Shown here: positions 8,802 to 17,011 of the stretch, piece by piece
Position numbering within the stretch: position 1 is the stretch's first letter
Layout: each line of letters begins with the position of its first letter
NCBI RefSeq assembly: GCF_001677275.1
Contig: NZ_CP016178.1
Location: forward strand, 1,178,001-1,242,000
Length of the DNA stretch: 64,000 nt
Source: Vibrio breoganii
GTDB taxonomy: Bacteria > Pseudomonadota > Gammaproteobacteria > Enterobacterales > Vibrionaceae
Direction of reading: 5' to 3'
Notes under the pieces: generated by a model
What the model was told of the DNA's origin: nothing
Database searches by the model: none
The model's input: the letters and a program-made list of their open reading frames with translations, nothing else
Made by a program: the position numbers and the translations under genes

Positions 8802-9710
8802 ATGATTTCACCCATTACATTAGATGCATTACGCGTACTAGATGCGATTGAGCGTAAGAAAAGCTTTGCTGCTGCAGCCGATGAACTATTTCGCGTTCCT
8901 TCTGCTATTTCTTATACCGTCAATAAACTTGAAGAAGATTTAGATCTGACTTTATTTGACCGGAGCAAGCGCAAAGCGGACTTGACGCCCGTTGGTCATT
9001 TGATCGTGGAACAAGGCAGGTTGATTTTAGAGGCCACTAATGAACTCACTTATATGGCAAAGCAATCTGCAAGCGGGTGGGAGTTAGAGATACGTATCGC
9101 TATCGATAGCATTCTCTGTTTTAAACCAATCTATGCGTTGATTGAACAATTTCAAGCCACTAACCCATGGATTGACATTAAAATAACTGAAGAGATATTT
9201 GGGGGGACTTGGGATGCTCTAACTGCGGGACGAAGTGATCTTATTATTGGTGTCGCAGGCGACCTGCGTAATAACAATTTTAAAGCTCATTCTATCGGCG
9301 AATTAGAGTTTGTTTTTGCCGTTGCAAAAGACCACCCGCTTTGTCAATTACCACCACCACTGAGCGCAAGAACAATTAAACAATACCCCTCTATTGTTGT
9401 CGCAGATAGTTCTAGACAGCTTGCTACTCGTTCAGCCGGTCTACTTGATGGACAACCTCGCATTACCGTGGGCAATATTATTCAAAAAATTGATTTACAA
9501 TTATTAGGCTTGGGTGTTGGTTATTTACCTGTGCATCGGATACAAGAAGAATTAAATAGCGGTGAGTTGGTCGCATTAACGGTAGCAAAACCAGAGGTAA
9601 GAGAGATAGATTTATGTGTCGCATGGCAAAAGGATAATAAAGGCAAGGCGCTCGCTTGGTTTATAGAGCAGATACAAGCATTACCAAGTGAGGTGTTTTT
9701 AGGTAAATAA
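8802..9710 (+). CDS. LysR-family transcriptional regulator
   Basis: The 302-residue protein has an N-terminal winged helix (LDALRVLDAIERKKSFAAAA; PSAISYTVNKLEEDLDLTLF at about residues 8-50) and a C-terminal periplasmic-binding-like effector domain. It is divergent from doxX-pirin across a spacer with a T-N11-A box, so it most likely controls that pair and its own gene. The inducer is unknown; a quinone or phenol would fit the neighbours. Confidence 0.9.
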   Translation: MISPITLDALRVLDAIERKKSFAAAADELFRVPSAISYTVNKLEEDLDLTLFDRSKRKADLTPVGHLIVEQGRLILEATNELTYMAKQSASGWELEIRIAIDSILCFKPIYALIEQFQATNPWIDIKITEEIFGGTWDALTAGRSDLIIGVAGDLRNNNFKAHSIGELEFVFAVAKDHPLCQLPPPLSARTIKQYPSIVVADSSRQLATRSAGLLDGQPRITVGNIIQKIDLQLLGLGVGYLPVHRIQEELNSGELVALTVAKPEVREIDLCVAWQKDNKGKALAWFIEQIQALPSEVFLGK

Positions 9711-9888
9711 TTCTGTGTATTAAAAATAACAAAGAGTGAATTTATTAAAATATTTATTAAACACAATAAGATGAAAAAATAATGTTAATCCGTTTTTAAA
9801 ACTGAATGCAGACATGCTATTAATTTCTTTAATAACGGACTTTCCCTAGTGTTAGAACTGCAACGAAGACAGAAATTTTTGTCAATAA

Positions 9889-10917
9889 TTAATCTACAAG
9901 CCCATGTGATAAAAATAATGATATTGCAGAAAATATCGTCAACAAAAAATATTCTATTAGGTATTTTTTTTGCACTAATCTATGCCACTTAAAAGTAATT
10001 AAAAGACCGATGATAAAGACCAAAAAGCCAAATACACCTAAGATAATATGATCCTTAAGATGCAACTCAGGTTTAATGCTAAAAGCGATAAATACGGCAA
10101 TGGATGATAATCCGCTATAAATAAACAAGTGCCCATAAACAATATTTTGCCCAGTGCCTAAATGCTTACCTACCGAATAGTTATCGACCAAGTCAAAGTA
10201 TAACCACCATAATGTGATGATGAGTACGAATCCAGAAATAACGGTACCAACAACCGGTATTGTCAAATCTGACTTCCCTAAATTTGCAGCTAACATAATC
10301 ACCGACTCACCTAATAAAACAATGGCGAATATCCCATATCGCTCAGGTAAATGATGCGACGCAACGGGGACTGCTTTTAATACGCTTCGTCGTAGCAGAG
10401 GCGTGATAATTTCAACGCCAATCCCCAAATATAAAACAATATAACGATAAGGTGGCTCAAAAAACACAGAAGAAATGCAAATAGCTAAGCCAATGGCAAA
10501 ACCAATACCTAGGTTTTTTGCAACAGGAATGGCCTCTGCATTTACCCTTGCCGCGTTGCAATACATTATGATGAGTGTTGTACGAGCTAAAACATAAAAT
10601 GCCAGGTAGCCATGGTAATAACTATCAAAATCACTATTGATGAATGCAGTCCAAAAAACTGCAAAGAACATAACGACAAAGGTTAAAAAGCGTTGCCACT
10701 TATCCCCAGTATCAAAGCGGGTTGAAAATAATGTATGCCCAGTCCAAACCCATAAAATAGGTATGATCACTAATACAAAGGTAAGGTAATCTTCTATTGC
10801 TAGGTGGCCATTGTGGACATGGGCAAGCAGATGAGTTGCGGTAGATATAGCGAAAACAAAAATTAAGTCAAAAAATAATTCTAACCAATTTGCTTTTTTA
10901 ATGGTGTCATGAGACAT
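9889..10917 (-). CDS. Low temperature requirement protein A (LtrA) family membrane protein
   Basis: The 342-residue polytopic protein begins KKANWLELFFDLIFVFAISTATHLLA and contains RYGIFAIVLLGESVIMLA, both diagnostic of LtrA (PF06772). The family was named from Listeria but its biochemical role is not settled. About ten hydrophobic helices are visible. It stands alone, convergent with the LysR gene and 110 bp downstream of the glutathionyl-hydroquinone reductase gene. Confidence 0.88.
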   Translation of the reverse strand: MSHDTIKKANWLELFFDLIFVFAISTATHLLAHVHNGHLAIEDYLTFVLVIIPILWVWTGHTLFSTRFDTGDKWQRFLTFVVMFFAVFWTAFINSDFDSYYHGYLAFYVLARTTLIIMYCNAARVNAEAIPVAKNLGIGFAIGLAICISSVFFEPPYRYIVLYLGIGVEIITPLLRRSVLKAVPVASHHLPERYGIFAIVLLGESVIMLAANLGKSDLTIPVVGTVISGFVLIITLWWLYFDLVDNYSVGKHLGTGQNIVYGHLFIYSGLSSIAVFIAFSIKPELHLKDHIILGVFGFLVFIIGLLITFKWHRLVQKKYLIEYFLLTIFSAISLFLSHGLVD

Positions 10918-11027
10918 GAAATGACAAACCTCGTGAATGTATAAATTCAGTTTAGTTAGCTCAATGTTAACTAGGTTGAATCTAGATAAATAACGGGGCT
11001 TTTCTTCTTTGATAAGCCCCTGAAAAG

Positions 11028-11960
11028 TTAAAGACTAAAGTCGATCTCAGGCCCTTCGGGTATAATACCAAACGGATTAATATGCGTATGAGATTGAAAA
11101 TAATGCTTCTTAATATGATCCATATTGACGGTTTCTGAAACACCTTTTTCGTTGTAGATATCACGGACAAAACGCCATATTGATGGATAGTCAACAATAC
11201 GTTTAGCATTACATTTGAAGTGGGTATAATACACAGCATCAAACCTTACTAGGGTAGTAAATAACCGAACATCCGCTTCGGTAAGTTGATCGCCTGTAAG
11301 GTATTTTGTTTTATTTAATATACTTTCCACTTTATCAAGTGCCGGAAATAAAATATTAAACGCTTTCTTGTAAGCGGCTTGTGTTCTTGCAAAACCACAG
11401 CGATAAACACCATTATTAATGTCGCGATAAATCCACGTATTTAGCTCGTCTATTTCCGTTCGTAAATGTTGCGGGTAGAGATCAAGCTGAGGATTTTCAG
11501 CAAACTCCTGAAACCCCGTATTTAATAGGCGGATTATCTCGGCGGATTCATTATTGACGATCGTTTTTAATTTTTTATCCCATAAAACCGGCACGGTAAT
11601 CACGCCTTTAAAGTCTTTATTCGCTTTAAAATAAACTTCCTGTAGGTGATCAAATTGATTAACTCGGTCGCCGGTTGCACCCGCTTCATCCGTTTTAAAA
11701 GACCAGCCAGTATCAGGTAAAAAAGGTGCAACCACATCAACACTAATAATATCTTGTAAGCCTTTTAAGCTACGCACCATGAGTGTTCGATGTGCCCATG
11801 GACACGCATAAGAGACGTATAAATGATATCGGCCTTTCTCTGCTGTAAAAGGCCCATCTGGCGTAATAGTATGACGAAACTCGGTGAGCTCTCTATTAAA
11901 CGCACCGTCATCACCTATTTCAGTTTCCCACGTATTACCTGTTTGTTTACTATTACTCAT
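11028..11960 (-). CDS. Glutathionyl-hydroquinone reductase (Xi-class glutathione transferase)
   Basis: The 310-residue protein has the Xi-class catalytic motif SYACPWAHR with Cys53, the substrate-side segment DVVAPFLPDTGWSF, and the C-terminal helical domain (TGDQLTEADVRLFTTLVRFDAVY). Such enzymes (YqjG, PcpF, ECM4) use glutathione to reduce glutathionyl-hydroquinones back to hydroquinones. It starts 5 bp after the stop of the CDGSH gene, so the two form an operon. With pirin and DoxX nearby, the block looks directed at quinone stress. Confidence 0.92.
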   Translation of the reverse strand: MSNSKQTGNTWETEIGDDGAFNRELTEFRHTITPDGPFTAEKGRYHLYVSYACPWAHRTLMVRSLKGLQDIISVDVVAPFLPDTGWSFKTDEAGATGDRVNQFDHLQEVYFKANKDFKGVITVPVLWDKKLKTIVNNESAEIIRLLNTGFQEFAENPQLDLYPQHLRTEIDELNTWIYRDINNGVYRCGFARTQAAYKKAFNILFPALDKVESILNKTKYLTGDQLTEADVRLFTTLVRFDAVYYTHFKCNAKRIVDYPSIWRFVRDIYNEKGVSETVNMDHIKKHYFQSHTHINPFGIIPEGPEIDFSL

Positions 11961-11965
11961 ATTTA

Positions 11966-12601
11966 TTAATCCTCAGAGCTAAAACCAATTTTTGCATGGG
12001 TACCGTCACAATAAGGTTTGTTCTTAGAGTGCCCACAACGGCATAAATGAACTTCTTCGGCTCTGTTTACCGTTCGCCCAGTACCTGAACAGACCTCAAG
12101 GTTGCCATAAAGAAATAAAGGCCCATCTTTAGCGGGTTTTACAATAACCACGCCATTACGACTTGCTAGTGGTTCTGAATCGAGTGTTTTTACCTCGCCT
12201 GTTGAAATAAAGGGCATTGCACTATGAGAGCCATCACAATAAGGTTTATTCTTAGAGGCGCCACAACGACAAAGCGTCAGGTTAGTCGAGTTTTCAGGTT
12301 CACCATTCATTTGAATAGTAGCCTTTAATGCGTAAGGGCCATTTTCTCGTATATGCAGGGTATTAATCAGCGGGCCTTTGGGTGCTTTATCGTTTTCAAC
12401 AAAACGTATTGCACCTGAAGGGCAGTTATCAGCAATAGCATGTAATTCATCGCTACTGGCACGTTCAGGATGGATCCATTCACCTTCTACATTTGGGACA
12501 AAAACATCAGGCCGATTCAATACGCAGTTACGCGAGTGAATACATTTTTTCGCATCAAAAAAAAGGGTACCACCTTTGGTGCTATGTGCTTCTTCTGTCA
12601 T
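11966..12601 (-). CDS. Iron-sulfur protein with Fer4_19-like and two CDGSH domains
   Basis: The 211-residue protein has three metal sites in order: a divergent ferredoxin-like region (CIHSRNC at residues 20-26 and NCPSGAI near 60), then two CDGSH domains with the Cys3-His ligand set at C111/C113/C122/H126 and C187/C189/C198/H202. CDGSH clusters are redox-active [2Fe-2S] centres. The gene leads a two-gene operon with the glutathionyl-hydroquinone reductase, so electron transfer to quinone-type substrates is a reasonable inference, though unproven. Confidence 0.9.
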   Translation of the reverse strand: MTEEAHSTKGGTLFFDAKKCIHSRNCVLNRPDVFVPNVEGEWIHPERASSDELHAIADNCPSGAIRFVENDKAPKGPLINTLHIRENGPYALKATIQMNGEPENSTNLTLCRCGASKNKPYCDGSHSAMPFISTGEVKTLDSEPLASRNGVVIVKPAKDGPLFLYGNLEVCSGTGRTVNRAEEVHLCRCGHSKNKPYCDGTHAKIGFSSED

Positions 12602-12655
12602 ATTAGGCTCCTATTCTCATTTAATTTTAAATTGTAGATATCATATTGAAAAATA

Positions 12656-12695
12656 TACATTAATACATTAGTACATTAGTACATTAACACATTAA
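12656..12695. repeat. Five tandem 8-bp repeats upstream of the CDGSH operon
   Basis: Units TACATTAA, TACATTAG, TACATTAG, TACATTAA and CACATTAA follow each other without gaps, 55 bp upstream of the CDGSH start codon. This is a short tandem repeat in the likely promoter zone. Copy-number change would alter spacing by 8 bp steps. Confidence 0.8.
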
Positions 12696-12783
12696 TAACA
12701 AATAAAAATCATTCAACTAACTCCCACCAAAAAAATATTAACGTCATGATTAAATCGAAATTTATCGCCTCATTTTCTGGTAT

Positions 12784-13119
12784 TTATTCTTGAAAAATAG
12801 CAAGCTTAGCTATTTCTTTAACTTGTGATATATCAGGTATCGCTAAAAAATTTGATGCACTATAAGCAGGTGCTGGATAAGTATAATAACCTTCACCCGA
12901 TTTTTGCCCGAGCAAGTTTGTATCAACAAAGTGAGTCTTAAGGTATTCTGCATTGAGGCTCATTTGAAGGTCATTATTTTTCTTCCCCCAATAAGAGAAT
13001 ACGTTGTGTAACGTCACCATACCTACAATATCCATTAATCCACATAGGCCATAACCAACCCCGCGGTTTAAAATCATATACGTTCTATCGATATACTCAG
13101 GAGTAGAAACACCCGGTGT
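12784..13119 (-). pseudogene. 3-hydroxyacyl-CoA dehydrogenase, C-terminal fragment
   Basis: The frame encodes the last ~110 residues of a 3-hydroxyacyl-CoA dehydrogenase-like protein: GVSTPEYIDRTYMILNRGVGYG and LMDIVGMV match the C-terminal helical domain, and QKSGEGYYTYP is the usual end of that domain. No N-terminal Rossmann half is present. The frame is open upstream to about 13120 and is then lost exactly where the opposite-strand SDR fragment begins. An in-frame Met at 13077 could start a 97-residue product, but this looks like a truncated gene end. Confidence 0.8.
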
Positions 13120-13391
13120 TTTTCAAGTTTGTTGTTACTGGCGGCTCTTCTGGTATTGGGGCGGCGATAGTTAAGACCTTTTTAGAAGAAGGGGCGCATG
13201 TCTATTTCTGCGGGCGTGACCAAACAAAGATCGATACTCTTTTGGGTGAGCTTGAAGAATATTCCCACCTGCATGCCAAGCAATTGGCCGTTACGCATGC
13301 CGAGGATTTCAAGGCTTGGGTTGGTGAGATTGGGCGGATTGATGTATTTGCTCCCAATGTCAGTGCACAGTCTTCTGATTGGGAGCAGTCG
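13120..13391 (+). pseudogene. Short-chain dehydrogenase/reductase, 5' half (split by an IS)
   Basis: The frame encodes the N-terminal Rossmann part of an SDR: KFVVTGGSSGIGAAIV (cofactor motif TGxxxGxG), CGRDQTKI, and DVFAPNVSA at the NNAG position. Translation ends at WEQS where IS copy 2 begins. The native 5' end is also missing: the K of KFVV is preceded directly by the junction with the dehydrogenase fragment, and only a GTG at 13116 could start it. The other half is at 5539-5983 on the opposite strand; together they would give about 240 residues, the normal SDR length. Confidence 0.9.
13382..13391. repeat. 10-bp target-site duplication, copy next to IS copy 2
   Basis: GGAGCAGTCG abuts the left end of IS copy 2 and is the reverse complement of the 10 bp abutting IS copy 1 at 5974-5983. 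Ten base pairs is within the duplication length known for ISAs1-family elements. Confidence 0.9.
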
Positions 13392-13440
13392 CAGGGTGAG
13401 ATCGTGAACGTTTTTTAATCAAAATCACAATCGATTTGAC

Positions 13441-13481
13441 GATCACATTTAGCTGTGATCATATACTCCCTTTTTAGGGAG
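13441..13481 (+). promoter_or_regulatory. Two hairpins ahead of the transposase start; the second masks its ribosome-binding site
   Basis: GATCACA, TTTAGC, TGTGATC forms a 7-bp stem at 13441-13460. CTCCC, TTTTTA, GGGAG forms a second stem at 13466-13481. The GGGAG arm is the Shine-Dalgarno sequence for the ATG at 13488. The same pair occurs in IS copy 1. Such hairpins in other IS elements block translation from read-through transcripts; that role is inferred here. Confidence 0.6.
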
Positions 13482-13487
13482 AGCATC

Positions 13488-14609
13488 ATGCACATTGACC
13501 ACTTCAAAGAACATTTTCAAACGATTATCGACCAACGCCAAGGTGCAAAGGTCACATATTGCCTGTTTGAAGTCCTTTTTGGCTCGCTATGTGCGGTGAT
13601 TGCAGGCGCGAAAGGTTGGTTCGATATTCGTGAATACATTCTCGGTCATCATGATTGGTTTAAGCATAATGACTTGTTTTTGAATGGTATTCCTGCTGAT
13701 GACACAATAGCTCGTATCATCTCTACCATTGAACCCGAACAGTTCCATGAGTGCTTCATTAACTGGATGTCATCAATTCATACTCTCACCGAAGGTCAAG
13801 TGATTGCGATTGATGGCAAAACACTTCGCGGCTCATATAATCGTGAAGACAGGAAGAGCACCATTCATATGATTAGTGCTTATGCGTCGTCCAACAAGCT
13901 CGTACTGGGACAGCTAAAAACCGAACAAAAAAGCAATGAAATTACAGCGATCCCTGAACTGATAAAGATGCTCGATATCAAGGGGGCCCTAGTAACAATT
14001 GATGCTATGGCCTGTCAAACCAAGATTGCTAAAGCCATTGTAGATCAAGGTGGAGACTACCTGCTTGCCGTAAAGAGCAACCAAGGAAAACTCCGACAAG
14101 CAATAGAAAAGGCATTCTCTTCTCAGCGAGCCAATGTGGCTGATAACATCTCTCTTGAGCAAGGACATGGCCGTATAGAGTCTCGTCAATGCTATGTTTT
14201 TGACAGTGCAAAACTTGAAGGTAATTTCTCTCGCTGGAAAGGCTTGAAGAGCATTGTGATGGTTGAAAACTTTCGCCTTGAGAAAGATAAATCTGTCGAC
14301 CTAGAGTACCGTTATTACATCAGCTCCAAAGAGCTTAGTGCAGAGCAAGCTGCTATGGCTGTCAGAGAACATTGGGGCATAGAGTCAATGCACTGGGTAC
14401 TTGATGTCACCATGAATGAAGATGCATGCCTGATATACAAAGATCACGGTGCAGAGAACCTATCATGCCTACGTCATATGAGCTTGAACATGCTCCGAGA
14501 AGAGCCAACCAAGCTAAGCATTGTTGGTAAGCAAAAGCGCTGCATGATGAATACATCGATGCTAGAGGCAGTATTAAGTGCTGGTTTTACTCGAGTGGTG
14601 AAAAACTAG
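13488..14609 (+). CDS. ISAs1-family (H-repeat type) transposase, copy 2
   Basis: The 373-residue DDE transposase is identical in predicted sequence to copy 1 (6004-7125). The start at MHIDHFKEHF is set by the AGGGAG site seven bases upstream rather than by the longer open frame. The catalytic segments IDGKTLRG, TIDAMACQ and HWGIESMHW are intact. Nothing suggests a frameshift or truncation. Confidence 0.95.
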   Translation: MHIDHFKEHFQTIIDQRQGAKVTYCLFEVLFGSLCAVIAGAKGWFDIREYILGHHDWFKHNDLFLNGIPADDTIARIISTIEPEQFHECFINWMSSIHTLTEGQVIAIDGKTLRGSYNREDRKSTIHMISAYASSNKLVLGQLKTEQKSNEITAIPELIKMLDIKGALVTIDAMACQTKIAKAIVDQGGDYLLAVKSNQGKLRQAIEKAFSSQRANVADNISLEQGHGRIESRQCYVFDSAKLEGNFSRWKGLKSIVMVENFRLEKDKSVDLEYRYYISSKELSAEQAAMAVREHWGIESMHWVLDVTMNEDACLIYKDHGAENLSCLRHMSLNMLREEPTKLSIVGKQKRCMMNTSMLEAVLSAGFTRVVKN

Positions 14610-14649
14610 GCACTCATGCGGTCACCCTGTGTATAACCCCCAGTATATA

Positions 14650-14695
14650 GAGTGGATTGTGAGTACTTCTTAACGTTTATCAATCCACTCTTTTT
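14650..14695 (+). terminator. Orphan intrinsic terminator after IS copy 2
   Basis: GAGTGGATTG and CAATCCACTC form a perfect 10-bp stem over a 21-base loop and are followed by TTTTT on the plus strand. No plus-strand gene other than the transposase precedes it, so it may be what remains of a gene removed when the IS copy arrived. Confidence 0.65.
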
Positions 14696-14734
14696 ACACG
14701 ATAAGCGCAATTCGTATTGATATACAACGGCCGT

Positions 14735-15220
14735 TCAATCACCAAGAGGCAGCGCATAGCTATTCTTCAACTCTTTCACTGAGATGTTGGACTGAATTGC
14801 GCTGACGCCTTTTACCCGCCTGATTGAACTAATACGCTCAAAGTACTCTTCCAAATCTTTGGCAAGCACTTGAACCATGTAGTCTGCTCCACCCGCAATA
14901 CAGTGGCACATTGGGATCCAGTCGGTGACGGCTACAAACTCTTCAAACGGCTCGGTGTTTTCTACTTCGTGGTTCCCTAAGGTGACAAGAGTAAAACCAG
15001 CCACATGAAAACCCAGTTTTTTACGATTCAACTTAGCCGCATAACCATCGATATAGCCGGTATCTTCCATGCGCTTCCAACGACGCCAACAAGGCGTTTC
15101 ACTGAGGTTAACTTTTTCGGCAAGCTTGCTATTACTCATGCGCCCGTCTTGTTGAATATGACCCAAGATGGCAACATCTGTGTCATCGAGCACTTCATTG
15201 GTTGATTCTTTCTTTTTCAT
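14735..15220 (-). CDS. Lrp/AsnC-family transcriptional regulator
   Basis: The 161-residue protein has an N-terminal helix-turn-helix (LDDTDVAILGHIQQDGRMSNSKLAEKVNLSETPCWRRWKRME) and a C-terminal RAM ligand-binding domain (ADYMVQVLAKDLEEYFERI). The ligand is usually an amino acid. It is divergent from a LysE-type exporter gene with a 119-bp spacer, the standard arrangement for an Lrp protein that controls amino-acid export. Confidence 0.9.
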   Translation of the reverse strand: MKKKESTNEVLDDTDVAILGHIQQDGRMSNSKLAEKVNLSETPCWRRWKRMEDTGYIDGYAAKLNRKKLGFHVAGFTLVTLGNHEVENTEPFEEFVAVTDWIPMCHCIAGGADYMVQVLAKDLEEYFERISSIRRVKGVSAIQSNISVKELKNSYALPLGD

Positions 15221-15339
15221 GCCACTTTTAGAAATATATTGCTCAAAACTGTCTTTATACTAGCGCATTTAGCAATTTAATTCCCAGTCAAATCGGTAGA
15301 CTCTGCGCATCAAAACTTTATCAATTAGGAGTGAGAGGA

Positions 15340-15939
15340 ATGAGCTCTCAGTTAATGCTGGCGTTCTTGCTGTTTTCAACCTCTATCGCAATTACACCTG
15401 GGGCAGGAAATATCGCATTACTTGGGATATCAAGTCGTTATGGGTTTGCCGCGACTTTGCCATTTATCTCGGGCAACGCGTTTGGCATTATCATCGTACT
15501 GGCAGGGTCTAGCGTTGGCTTAGTGGGCCTGTTTAGCCTTTACCCAGAGCTGTACACGATTTTGAAATACGCAGGTGCGGCTTACTTGTTGTTCATGGCA
15601 TGGTCTATTGCCAACCTTCAAATAGAAGAAAGCACCACGGACAAACGCTCAGGCTTTATTTCTGGCGTATTAGTTCAAGTATTGAACCCTAAGGGTTGGA
15701 TTGCTTCATTAACCGTATTCTCACAGTTCATCACCCCAAATGCGGACTACCTAATTCAAGTCGTGACCATCATTAGCGGCATGGTCATAACCGGTGTACC
15801 TTGTATGTTGGTATGGGCATATTGCGGCACTATGCTTAAAAAGCTACTGCAATCACCTAAACAGATGATGATCGTGAACCGCTGTCTAGGAGGAAGCCTT
15901 GCGCTTGTAGTGGCTTTCATGCTTTATCAGCCTGCATAA
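15340..15939 (+). CDS. LysE/RhtB-family amino-acid exporter
   Basis: The ~199-residue inner-membrane protein has the family N-terminus SIAITPGAGNIALLGISSRYG and the central VLVQVLNPKGWIASLTVFSQF segment, with six hydrophobic helices. A GTG at 15331 is in frame, but the ATG at 15340 is preceded by AGGAGTGAGAGGA and fits the family better. The substrate is probably an amino acid sensed by the divergent Lrp-type regulator; which one cannot be told. Confidence 0.9.
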   Translation: MSSQLMLAFLLFSTSIAITPGAGNIALLGISSRYGFAATLPFISGNAFGIIIVLAGSSVGLVGLFSLYPELYTILKYAGAAYLLFMAWSIANLQIEESTTDKRSGFISGVLVQVLNPKGWIASLTVFSQFITPNADYLIQVVTIISGMVITGVPCMLVWAYCGTMLKKLLQSPKQMMIVNRCLGGSLALVVAFMLYQPA

Positions 15940-15962
15940 ATTAAAGTAGATCGTTAGCTTAG

Positions 15963-15982
15963 GCCTCCATTTTGGAGGCTTT
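15963..15982. terminator. Terminator after the LysE-type gene
   Basis: GCCTCCA, TTT, TGGAGGC followed by TTTG, 23 bp past the stop. The LacI gene converges on it from the right, and it could serve both. Confidence 0.7.
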
Positions 15983-16003
15983 GTTATTTGTCTACGACAG
16001 ACG

Positions 16004-17011
16004 TTATGAATGCACCACCAATGATTGAACGGAGTCTCTTATAACCAATGTTGGCTGCAGAATAAAATCAACACTACAGGGCTTCTTGGAGAGTTTTTGC
16101 AAGATAAGCTGCACGGTTTCTGATGCCATTTCTTTAAGAGGAATATTGATTGTAGTAATGCCAGGGGTGATATATTGGTTAAAACTCCAATTATCAAATC
16201 CTAGTAATGAAACGTCCTCAGGTACTGACAAACCATGTTTGCGCAGGGTTTGCATCGCGCCAAAAGCCATCCTGTCATTCGAGGCAAATACAGCGGTAAA
16301 CGGTTGTTTTCGTTTGAGTATCCGCTCCATCGCCTTGGCACCGGAAGCTTCTAGATAGTCCCCTTCACACACTAGGTCATTGTTGTATTCTATATTTGCC
16401 GATGTTAGCGCGTCTTTATAACCTTGTAGTCTTGCTCTAGCACCTGCTTTGTTTTGTGGCCCAGAAATACAGGCTATTTGAGTATGCCCATTATTGAGCA
16501 AATACTGCGTTGCAATCCGTCCACCCGAATGATGATCAATACTAATACAGCTCTCTGAAAGTTCTGGGACATAATGATTCAAGATCACTAATGGGACACC
16601 TCGTTTCTCAATTTCCATTAGGTAGTCGTCATCGAGGTCTAGATTGCACAGAATGATTGCATCTACTCTACGGCTCAAAAGGTATTCAATGGATTCTTTT
16701 TGCTTACTCGAATCATTTGAGCCTGAAGTGGCAATGATGTGATACCCAAACTGACAAAAGCATTCCTCGATTGATTGGAATATGCTGGCGTAAATTGGTC
16801 CACCTAGTTCAGGAACCACAATGCCGATGCCCCCATTGCGGTTAAGGCGTGGTGATAAGCGGGTAAAGCCTCGTTTATAATTGAGTTCTCTGATCGCTTT
16901 TTCAATTCTTAGTTTTTTGTCATGACATACATGGCTAGTGCCATTGATGACTCTTGATACTGTCGCAGCAGATACACCTGCACGCTCTGAAACGTCTCGA
17001 ATTGTCGCCAT
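16004..17011 (-). CDS. LacI-family transcriptional regulator
   Basis: The 335-residue protein starts MATIRDVSERAGVSAATVSRVING, the canonical LacI helix-turn-helix; AGAGGTAA upstream supports the ATG at 17011 over a longer frame to 17044. The C-terminal two-lobe sugar-binding domain is complete (VFASNDRMAFGAMQTLRKHGLSVPEDVSLLGFDN). It lies next to a LamB-like porin gene on the same strand. A perfect 16-bp LacI-type palindrome at 18871-18886 is a likely target, making this the probable regulator of the carbohydrate island. Confidence 0.92.
   Translation of the reverse strand: MATIRDVSERAGVSAATVSRVINGTSHVCHDKKLRIEKAIRELNYKRGFTRLSPRLNRNGGIGIVVPELGGPIYASIFQSIEECFCQFGYHIIATSGSNDSSKQKESIEYLLSRRVDAIILCNLDLDDDYLMEIEKRGVPLVILNHYVPELSESCISIDHHSGGRIATQYLLNNGHTQIACISGPQNKAGARARLQGYKDALTSANIEYNNDLVCEGDYLEASGAKAMERILKRKQPFTAVFASNDRMAFGAMQTLRKHGLSVPEDVSLLGFDNWSFNQYITPGITTINIPLKEMASETVQLILQKLSKKPCSVDFILQPTLVIRDSVQSLVVHS

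Larger units (their letters stand above)
13392..14629 (+). mobile_element. ISAs1-family insertion sequence, copy 2 (1238 bp)
   Basis: Same length, ends and transposase as copy 1 but in the opposite orientation, so the two make 1.2-kb inverted repeats around 6.2 kb. The left flank is the SDR target GGAGCAGTCG; the right flank starts TGTATAACCC and does not match it. Confidence 0.92.

Noticed and set aside
7222..14640. Matching target duplication at the outer flanks of the IS pair (TGCAAGGGGG and TGTATAACCC)
   Set aside because: The sequences do not match in either orientation, so the pair did not enter as a composite transposon leaving a clean duplication here.
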